This document shows positions 1 to 6,124 of a stretch of 6,124 bases of DNA, in pieces. The translations under genes and the position numbers were made by a program. The notes below the pieces were generated by a model. The model did not search any database and was not told the origin of the DNA. It saw only the letters and a program-made list of their open reading frames with translations. This DNA is from Oscillospiraceae bacterium (GTDB taxonomy: Bacteria; Bacillota_A; Clostridia; Oscillospirales; Ruminococcaceae): contig JAGDDO010000441.1 in NCBI GenBank assembly GCA_017848205.1, positions 1 to 6,124 on the forward strand, given 5' to 3'. Each line of letters opens with the position of its first letter. Position 1 is the stretch's first letter.

Positions 1-729
<729 letters not shown>

Positions 730-741
730 AAATTTTAATTT

Positions 742-752
742 AAGGGTGGGGG
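742..752 (+). promoter_or_regulatory. G-rich ribosome binding site of the diguanylate cyclase gene
   Basis: The stretch AAGGGTGGGGG lies 6 bp before the ATG at 759. It is purine-rich and well placed but departs from AGGAGG by being a G run broken by one T. It supports 759 as the start. No hairpin or convincing promoter is visible in the 29 bp between ligA and this gene, so read-through from ligA is likely. Confidence 0.6.
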
Positions 753-758
753 AATTGT

Positions 759-1844
759 ATGTCTGTATTTGATTATTTTTCTGACCACTGGGGAATGCTG
801 GTACTTATTCTGGGAATGACTATAGCACTGACTTCTGAAATACATCTTGAAAAAAGAATGGTAAACCGGATAGCTGCTACCAATGTTATGCTTCTGTTAT
901 ACTCAGCGGCCTGTTACATTGAAACTTATCTCGGAAATCAGGAGAATTTCAATATTCTCAGGCCTGTACTGAGTGCCGTATGCTATTCGCTTATTGCATT
1001 TATTCTTGTTAATATAGTTATGATAGTTTATCCGAAACAGAAAGCCTATCTTCTGTTTCCTGCGATTCTCAACGCAGCACTGTGTTTCATTTCAATACCG
1101 ACCGGTATAGTTTTCATCATAGATGAATATAATCATTTTCACAGAGGAACTCTTGGATATCTGACGTATTTCATCAATGCACTTTATCTTGCTTATCTCC
1201 TCATAAACGTATTTAAAAGCGGCAGAAAACAAAAAGAAGATTACAGAATACTGTTCTACATGGCTCTAACTTCGCTGTTCTGCCTCGTTGCACCTCTGTT
1301 CGTTGAAACAGCTGATATGCACTGGTTCAACGTGACAATAGCAGTTAATATTATGCTTTACTACGTTTATCTGCTTCAGCAGTTCACAAAACGCGATCCG
1401 CTGACAAAACTTTTAAACCGTCAGACCTATTATTCCGATGCGGAAAAATATATCAACGATGTAACAGCCGTTATAACAATGGATATGAACGGCTTAAAGG
1501 AAATAAACGACAGCGAAGGTCATGTGGCCGGAGACACTGCACTCAAGGCACTGGCAGACTGTTTCTGGACGGCAGCTCATAAAAAAGGACAGCGTGTATA
1601 CAGAATAGGCGGCGACGAATACGTAATTCTCTGCATAGGTTCCGGCGAAGATGAGGTCAAATCACTCATCGAACGTATCAGAGCTGAAGTCTCTGAAACT
1701 CCTTACACCTGTTCAATCGGCTACGCTATGAAATCAGAGGGAAGCACGATAGACTCCCTTTACCACCAGGCCGATGAAATGCTGTATGAGGAAAAGAAAG
1801 AGTTTTACGCGAGAACCGGCAAAACCAGACAAAGAAAACGCTGA
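759..1844 (+). CDS. Membrane-bound diguanylate cyclase (GGDEF domain)
   Basis: Predicted to make cyclic di-GMP from two GTP at the inner face of the membrane. The 361-residue protein has an N-terminal membrane region with about seven hydrophobic helices (about residues 11-27, 36-55, 68-91, 97-121, 132-151, 164-182 and 188-208). A GGDEF domain follows at about 211-350. It opens with the usual RDPLTKLLNR, has the DMNGLKEIND and GHVAGD segments that supply metal- and GTP-binding residues (D242, N250, D259), and carries the catalytic loop GGDEY at 284-288. By family rules (GG[DE]E[FY]) this is an active site. The inhibitory I-site RxxD expected at 275-278 is replaced by KKGQ, so classical product inhibition is probably absent. 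The membrane region matches no sensor domain I can name; it may sense a small ligand or membrane state. No EAL or HD-GYP domain is attached. The gene probably shares a transcript with ligA and ends at the terminator at 1855-1879. Function class is secure; the signal is unknown. Confidence 0.93.
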   Translation: MSVFDYFSDHWGMLVLILGMTIALTSEIHLEKRMVNRIAATNVMLLLYSAACYIETYLGNQENFNILRPVLSAVCYSLIAFILVNIVMIVYPKQKAYLLFPAILNAALCFISIPTGIVFIIDEYNHFHRGTLGYLTYFINALYLAYLLINVFKSGRKQKEDYRILFYMALTSLFCLVAPLFVETADMHWFNVTIAVNIMLYYVYLLQQFTKRDPLTKLLNRQTYYSDAEKYINDVTAVITMDMNGLKEINDSEGHVAGDTALKALADCFWTAAHKKGQRVYRIGGDEYVILCIGSGEDEVKSLIERIRAEVSETPYTCSIGYAMKSEGSTIDSLYHQADEMLYEEKKEFYARTGKTRQRKR

Positions 1845-1854
1845 ATAAGACAAG

Positions 1855-1879
1855 AGCGGGGAACATCCCCGCTTTTTTT
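1855..1879 (+). terminator. Rho-independent terminator after the diguanylate cyclase gene
   Basis: A perfect 8-bp stem, AGCGGGGA (1855-1862) with TCCCCGCT (1866-1873), closes a 3-base ACA loop. It runs straight into a tract of seven T (1873-1879). It lies 10 bp after the stop codon. There is no matching A tract on the left, so it should act only on + strand transcription. It separates the ligA/cyclase unit from the sigma-factor unit. Confidence 0.93.
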
Positions 1880-1911
1880 ATGTATAGCAAATTTTCTCAG
1901 GAAAAACACTG

Positions 1912-1979
1912 ATTAAAAATAATTTTTTTAAAATTCACCGAACTTTTAGGGCAGCGAATGAGTAATATATAATGAAGGA
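1912..1979 (+). promoter_or_regulatory. Promoter region of the sigma-factor operon: ECF-like -35 plus consensus TATAAT
   Basis: The 161 bp between the cyclase and sigma genes hold the terminator and then an A/T-rich stretch (about 1912-1935) that could act as an UP element. Next comes CGAACTTTT at 1939-1947, which has the GAAC core seen in many ECF sigma -35 elements. Sixteen bases after GAAC is GAGTAAT (1960-1966), a possible ECF -10. A perfect housekeeping-type TATAAT lies at 1968-1973, but the hexamer 17 bp upstream of it (TTTAGG, 1945-1950) is a poor match to TTGACA. Two readings are therefore possible: self-activation by the encoded ECF factor, or basal transcription by the main sigma factor, or both from overlapping sites. 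Neither is proven by sequence alone. Confidence 0.5.
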
Positions 1980-1990
1980 CTTCAAAACAA

Positions 1991-1999
1991 GGAAAGGAG
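1991..1999 (+). promoter_or_regulatory. Ribosome binding site that fixes the TTG start of the sigma gene
   Basis: GGAAAGGAG ends 6 bp before the TTG at 2006. In this frame there is a stop (TGA) at 1973-1975 and no ATG or GTG between that stop and 2006. The next in-frame ATG comes only at residue 95, after the sigma-2 domain. TTG at 2006 is therefore the only sensible start. Confidence 0.8.
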
Positions 2000-2005
2000 C
2001 AGCAT

Positions 2006-2515
2006 TTGAAAAGCAAAACTGATATCAGCGAACATATTGAAAAATGCGGAGAACGACTGTCACGTCTCTGCATCAACCTCTGCAGAGATCATCACGATGC
2101 TGCTGACCTTTTTCAGGACACCTGTCTCAGAGCACTTAAGTATTATAAAACCTATGATGCCTCGCAGGAATTTGAAAAATGGATATTCAGGATCTGTGTG
2201 AACACCTATAAATCCACGCTAAGACGACTGTATAATTCAAGGCCGCTGCTGTTCGGATCAAACGATGAGCATGATGAATTCTTTGAAATGATACCGGACG
2301 ATGATGATACAGCGACTCATGAAGAATATAAAGAACTGCTTAAAGCTGTAAAACGACTGCCTGAAAAATACCGTGTGGTAGTTGTTTTAAGATATTTCAA
2401 TGACTATTCCGAAAAAGAAACAGCTGAAATTCTCGGTATACCGACAGGGACAGTAAAATCACGTCTTAACGCGGCGAAAGTACTTTTAAGGAAGGAGATG
2501 GAACATGAAGAGTAA
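2006..2515 (+). CDS. ECF-type RNA polymerase sigma factor
   Basis: A 169-residue sigma-70 family protein of the extracytoplasmic-function type, which directs RNA polymerase to a dedicated set of promoters. It has only regions 2 and 4. Region 2 lies at about residues 16-75 (DAADLFQDTCLRALKYY, then FEKWIFRICVNTYKSTLRR). An acidic linker follows at about 86-108 (including PDDDDTATHEE). Region 4 lies at about 111-163, with LPEKYRVVVVLRYF and the helix-turn-helix YSEKETAEILGIPTGTVKSRL that reads the -35 element. Length and layout are normal for the family. It starts at TTG, a weaker start codon that may keep its level low. Its last 11 bases overlap the start of the next gene, the usual arrangement for a sigma factor and its cognate anti-sigma factor. 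I cannot assign it to a numbered ECF group without a profile search. Confidence 0.94.
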   Translation: MKSKTDISEHIEKCGERLSRLCINLCRDHHDAADLFQDTCLRALKYYKTYDASQEFEKWIFRICVNTYKSTLRRLYNSRPLLFGSNDEHDEFFEMIPDDDDTATHEEYKELLKAVKRLPEKYRVVVVLRYFNDYSEKETAEILGIPTGTVKSRLNAAKVLLRKEMEHEE

Positions 2516-3506
2516 GTATAACGACGAACGTCTGGATAAAATGCTTGGAAATCTTTTAGGTTCGGAAGTGCCTGAAGATCTGCAGTTTCATAACGAACTG
2601 TCCGGCGAAATAATTGTAGCCGTAAAGAATAAAGAACATAACACCAGGGGAAAGATCATCACTGTATGCGCTTCGCTGGCTGCAGTACTGTGTATCGCAC
2701 TGCCGGTTTACGGTCAGCTCAACAGTAACAAATCTTTTGATGACACTGAAACAAGCGTTTCTGAGGTCGTTTATGATGAAGAGCTTCAGAAAAGCATTGA
2801 TGAATTCAATGAAGACCGCGCTGACTTCGGTTTCATCAGCATCCCCCTCGACAGCAGCGAAAATTACAGAAAGTTTGTAAAAGCTCCTGAAGTGGAAAAC
2901 TATAATACTCCTGAGGCCGGAATTCTTCTTTCCCTTGGCCTTATCCCGTATGAGATCACCGAGACAGAAGGAAAAGAGTTGTTTGTAAAAGTAATTTCCG
3001 CAGGCGGTAAAACCGTATTTACCGAAGACGCCTATGTTGCAGGATATGACAAAGAGGGAAATATCAATTACCTTCTCCACACTAACGAACGTATCACCGA
3101 AGAGGAAGCTTTGAATCTAACGGAAACAGATCAGTTTAAGGGCGACGCAAATTCCCGCGCCGGTTTCCAGAAAATCGTTTCCAAATTCCAGAACAAAGAT
3201 ACTCCGGTAAAAATCGACGGCATTACAGTAAGAGAAGCGCTTGACGCTGATACTGAATTTGAAGTTAAAACAGGAGAACTTCACGCATTTGTCAGAAGAA
3301 ACAGTGAACTTATCCCTGTGAATTTCTTTGAACTTGATTATACCGTCAGCAAAAAGTTTCGTGTGCCGGAAGATATTCCTGATTTCATTAAGGTTTCATC
3401 AGAGGGCGGGGAGACATCCTATTTCGGAATACTGTCGTATGACTGTACTAAATCCAATTCAGTCAGAACATCACTTCCGGTGAAGAATGACCTCTGGCCG
3501 GTATAA
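2505..3506 (+). CDS. Probable membrane anti-sigma factor with large extracytoplasmic domain
   Basis: This 333-residue protein starts inside the sigma gene (11-bp overlap) with its own GGAG at 2494-2497, so the two are probably translationally coupled. Residues 1-50 are charged and cytoplasmic by prediction. One hydrophobic helix spans about 51-68 (IITVCASLAAVLCIALPV), preceded by RGK, which suggests N-in, C-out. The remaining roughly 265 residues would lie outside the cell; they are acidic, and I do not recognise the fold. The short N-terminus has no HxxxCxxC zinc motif, so it is not a classical ZAS anti-sigma domain. The anti-sigma role is inferred from gene order, overlap and topology, not from a recognised domain. 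If correct, residues 1-50 would hold the sigma factor at the membrane and the outer part would receive the signal. It could instead be an unrelated membrane protein of the regulon. The 34-bp gap to the next gene contains no terminator. Confidence 0.75.
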   Translation: MKSKYNDERLDKMLGNLLGSEVPEDLQFHNELSGEIIVAVKNKEHNTRGKIITVCASLAAVLCIALPVYGQLNSNKSFDDTETSVSEVVYDEELQKSIDEFNEDRADFGFISIPLDSSENYRKFVKAPEVENYNTPEAGILLSLGLIPYEITETEGKELFVKVISAGGKTVFTEDAYVAGYDKEGNINYLLHTNERITEEEALNLTETDQFKGDANSRAGFQKIVSKFQNKDTPVKIDGITVREALDADTEFEVKTGELHAFVRRNSELIPVNFFELDYTVSKKFRVPEDIPDFIKVSSEGGETSYFGILSYDCTKSNSVRTSLPVKNDLWPV

Positions 3507-3527
3507 ATACATTGTGTATATGAACGA

Positions 3528-3536
3528 AAGGAAAGA
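3528..3536 (+). promoter_or_regulatory. Ribosome binding site of the lipoprotein gene
   Basis: AAAGGAAAG lies 4 bp before the ATG at 3541, with AGGA at a suitable distance. Together with the lipoprotein signal sequence that begins right at this ATG, it supports 3541 as the start. Confidence 0.6.
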
Positions 3537-3540
3537 ATAA

Positions 3541-6124
3541 ATGAAAATAAAGAGAATACTAAGTTTTATACTTGCGCTGTCGCTTGCAGTTACAGCTGCA
3601 TCGTGCGGTAAAGAAGTCAGAGAGCCGCTTAATTCCGGTAATTCGACAGCAGAAAAAGAGATCAAAAATACTTCGTGGAAAAAGAAACCGAGCGGGTATG
3701 ATACTATAACACTTTTCTATGATGAAGTACAGGTATGCGATGAAGACCTTACCGGAGCATATCCTGGTGCTGCTTCTGCTGATAAAATATACTATATCAA
3801 ACCTGTAACTGAAGAAGATGTATATACATCAGGAACCAGCGGCTATATCGTAAATATGACTGATTCTTCTGTTATCGCTGACGATCATGATAAAATTGAT
3901 GCGCAGGACATAATTTACCGTGATGACAAGAGAATTGTGTATTCCGGTATTGGAGATGAATGGAATAAAATTATTTCATATGATTTACAGAGCGGTAACA
4001 GGAAAACCGCGGACGCAGAAAATGTCTGGTATGCCAAAGCAGATTCATCCGGAAACTTATACTTAATAGACCGTGATAATATACTTAAATGTTTCGATTC
4101 GTCTCTTAACCTTGTAAAACAGGTCGATTTATCAGATCAGATGTCAAAAGAACTCTACCTGAAAGATATCTGTATTTCTGACGACGGAAAAATCTATCTG
4201 GTAATGGATGTAAAATATGAGTATTACACTGTTTTTACTATAGACGAAAATGACAAACTGACAAAACTCACCGGTGAAAATCCTCTTGGAGATATAGTAA
4301 CCGGCTTTTTCACTGACAAAGACGGGAACGTTGTCCTGACCAGTCAGCAATCTGTTGATGTCATCAATCCGAAGACCGGTGATCTTGTGCACATGTATGA
4401 TCTGTACGGCGTTAATGAATTCATAGGACCATCCCTTGACTATGATATGGTATTTGTATGTTCGGACGGTATCTACGGCTATCACTACGAAGATGACAGT
4501 AAGGAACTCATAGTGTCTGACGACACGCTTCCTAAGCTCGGTTCTAATTACAGATCTGCGTATCTGAGCGGAAACAGTCTTTACGTAGCTCTTGCGGATG
4601 CGGGAACTGCATCTTTGTATGAGATCGACAGAAAAACGGGTGAAACAGTTATAACAGACTGCGAAGGAAACGGAGCATCATGCATTTCACCTGACGGTAC
4701 TTTCTATTATATTTCTGCTGAACACATGCTGAAAGGATCTGAAGACGGATATACATACGAATCTGTCAGCAATTCAGTATACCGCCATGAAAAAGACGGT
4801 AATGACACTCTGCTTTTCAGGCTGCCTGAACTTCATTTTGAAGCATACACCGGCAGGATGGTAATGAATTCATCCGGCGAACTGATGATAGTTTATCCGG
4901 ACGAAGAAGACAATGCGTGTATTATGGTCTATGATACTTCAGGAAATCTGAAAAAAACAATTATTCCTGAAGTGTATGAAGAAAACTACGGACTTACGCT
5001 GGTGCAGAACGCTGATAATACTGTATACACTGTTATTCAGACGTACAGCGATAATGATGAACCGGTTAAAGTTTTTAAATATGACAATGAAAAATATGAA
5101 ATCGGAGAAAAGGTTACATCATTTACCGGGTTTGACGGCTGGTGTACGCTCATGGACGGATACGGAGATTATGATATTATCATTTGTGACGAAACAGAAA
5201 TTCATGGCTGGAATGAAAATACAGGAAAAACAGAGCTGATTGCCTCATTTGCCGAATTTACCAGCAGCCGCTACCACTGCGGTGATTCACTGGTGATCAA
5301 TGACTCAGAGATCCTCTGCAATGACGGTTTCAAACTTGTAAAAGCTGATGAGGAACGTCTTGCCGTTCTGAATTCAAGAGAAGTTGTAACGCTGGCTGTC
5401 CCTTATAATTACAGCTTGATGAACCTTGTTTCGGATTTTAATAAGAAAAGTGACACTTGCTATATTCTCCTGAAAGACTATTCGAAGTATTATTATGATT
5501 CAGAGGATGCTGAAAGTGAAAAGAACTATAATGAGATAATCGATAATGCTCTTTCAAAAGATATCATCAATAATGACATTCCTGATATTATACTGATGGA
5601 TCAGCTTGATGTCTCAGCTTATATCATGAAAGGCCTGTTTTCAGATATGCGACAGATCGCAGATGCAGATCCTGAGTTTGATCTGAACGGGATTTCAGGA
5701 TATATCACCGATGCATTCACTTATAAAGACTGTCTGTATACTATTCCGGCAGGGATCACTCAGTCGTTACTCTTTTCAGATGAAAAACATGAAAAATGGG
5801 ATTATAATGAATTTATGTCTCTTGATTCAGGTGATAAAGATCTGTTTCCGTATTATCATCTGGATTACGATAATATTTCAGACGGAGTTTTACTGCCGTA
5901 TTATACTGAACACGTTGATCTTGAAAATAAAAAATGTGATTTTGATAACGATGAATTTATTTCACTTATAAAATATTTAAAGGAAGAGGGAATCACTAAA
6001 GAAGAAGCGGAGGAAATAAACGAATCTGATAATCAACTGAACAGAGAGGATAAACTGGTAGGAGCGGAAATCTCATGTCTGAATGATTATTTCAATGTTA
6101 CAGAAAGATATAGTGACAGACCAT
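3541..6124 (+). CDS. Large surface lipoprotein: propeller-like repeats fused to a family 1 solute-binding domain (3' end outside window)
   Basis: The frame is open from ATG 3541 to the window edge: 861 codons without a stop. Residues 1-22 form a lipoprotein signal peptide: basic MKIKR, a hydrophobic core, and a lipobox-like AASC with the lipid-accepting Cys at 22. A polar linker follows. Residues of about 78-610 show roughly ten or eleven blade-like units, each with a turn such as SSGNLYL, DDGKIYLV, KDGNVVL, SPDGTFYYI or SSGELMIV followed by beta strands, as in beta-propellers. From about 612 the style changes to a family 1 extracellular solute-binding protein: REVVTLAVPYN, LMNLVSDFNKKS, a run of acidic and Tyr residues, IIDNALSKDII, then PDIILMD, MKGLFSDMRQIADADPEF and CLYTIPAGIT. 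Some 250 residues of a domain that usually has about 400 are visible. It should sit on the outer face of the membrane and bind a ligand, perhaps a sugar or oligosaccharide. It probably belongs to the sigma/anti-sigma operon. Substrate and partner are unknown. Confidence 0.85.
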   Translation, partial: MKIKRILSFILALSLAVTAASCGKEVREPLNSGNSTAEKEIKNTSWKKKPSGYDTITLFYDEVQVCDEDLTGAYPGAASADKIYYIKPVTEEDVYTSGTSGYIVNMTDSSVIADDHDKIDAQDIIYRDDKRIVYSGIGDEWNKIISYDLQSGNRKTADAENVWYAKADSSGNLYLIDRDNILKCFDSSLNLVKQVDLSDQMSKELYLKDICISDDGKIYLVMDVKYEYYTVFTIDENDKLTKLTGENPLGDIVTGFFTDKDGNVVLTSQQSVDVINPKTGDLVHMYDLYGVNEFIGPSLDYDMVFVCSDGIYGYHYEDDSKELIVSDDTLPKLGSNYRSAYLSGNSLYVALADAGTASLYEIDRKTGETVITDCEGNGASCISPDGTFYYISAEHMLKGSEDGYTYESVSNSVYRHEKDGNDTLLFRLPELHFEAYTGRMVMNSSGELMIVYPDEEDNACIMVYDTSGNLKKTIIPEVYEENYGLTLVQNADNTVYTVIQTYSDNDEPVKVFKYDNEKYEIGEKVTSFTGFDGWCTLMDGYGDYDIIICDETEIHGWNENTGKTELIASFAEFTSSRYHCGDSLVINDSEILCNDGFKLVKADEERLAVLNSREVVTLAVPYNYSLMNLVSDFNKKSDTCYILLKDYSKYYYDSEDAESEKNYNEIIDNALSKDIINNDIPDIILMDQLDVSAYIMKGLFSDMRQIADADPEFDLNGISGYITDAFTYKDCLYTIPAGITQSLLFSDEKHEKWDYNEFMSLDSGDKDLFPYYHLDYDNISDGVLLPYYTEHVDLENKKCDFDNDEFISLIKYLKEEGITKEEAEEINESDNQLNREDKLVGAEISCLNDYFNVTERYSDRP

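Noticed and set aside
1912..1935. A/T-rich near-palindrome after the terminator as an operator or second terminator
   Set aside because: The match is imperfect, has no G/C stem, and is best explained by general A/T richness upstream of a promoter.
2556..3080. Minus-strand reading frame of 174 codons
   Set aside because: Lies wholly within the anti-sigma gene, which has its own start signals and operon context; composition rich in Phe, Cys and Ile is typical of antisense shadows.
3520..3540. Six-codon mini reading frame ATG...TAA just before the lipoprotein start, as a leader peptide
   Set aside because: It has no ribosome binding site of its own and contains the lipoprotein's; no attenuator hairpin follows. 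It is in frame with the lipoprotein but ended by TAA, so it is not an N-terminal extension.
3471..3665. Minus-strand reading frame across the gap before the lipoprotein gene
   Set aside because: It overlaps the end of the anti-sigma gene and the lipoprotein signal peptide, with no protein motif.
4144..4485. Minus-strand reading frame of 113 codons
   Set aside because: Fully antisense to the lipoprotein frame, which runs without a stop and shows domain-like repeats.
4976..5971. Two plus-strand frames (4976-5239 and 5711-5971) as small genes
   Set aside because: Both lie out of frame inside the long lipoprotein reading frame and have unnatural composition (runs of Met, Lys, Ile).

Overview
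The window looks like chromosomal DNA from a low-to-moderate GC, Gram-positive anaerobe of the class Clostridia, most likely Ruminococcus or a close relative. This assignment is an inference. It rests on AT-rich intergenic regions, strong purine-rich ribosome binding sites, a Gram-positive style lipoprotein signal, and protein styles such as the clostridial type of solute-binding lipoprotein and the ECF sigma / one-TM anti-sigma pair. All genes run on the + strand, and there is no sign of RNA genes, CRISPR arrays or insertion sequences.

There are two transcriptional blocks. Block one (1-1879) holds the 3' end of ligA (NAD-dependent DNA ligase: end of the zinc finger, helix-hairpin-helix region and BRCT domain), then, after 29 bp, a membrane diguanylate cyclase with about seven TM helices and an intact GGDEY active site. 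It closes at a clear intrinsic terminator (1855-1879).

Block two (about 1939 to the right edge) begins with a promoter region that carries both an ECF-type -35-like element and a perfect TATAAT. It then encodes an ECF sigma factor (TTG start), an overlapping single-pass membrane protein that is the likely anti-sigma factor, and, 34 bp later, a very large lipoprotein that is still open at the window edge (861 codons seen). I translated this last frame by hand from 3541 to 6124 and found no stop. Its N-terminal two thirds look like a series of beta-propeller-type blades. From about residue 612 it turns into a family 1 extracellular solute-binding protein domain.

The most interesting content is this sigma / anti-sigma / propeller-SBP lipoprotein cassette. 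It has the layout of a cell-surface sensing system: an outside ligand-binding lipoprotein, a membrane protein with a large external domain, and a sigma factor that could change transcription. That working link is inferred from gene order, not shown. The alternative is that the lipoprotein is simply a target of the sigma factor, or the first gene of a transporter locus that continues beyond the window.
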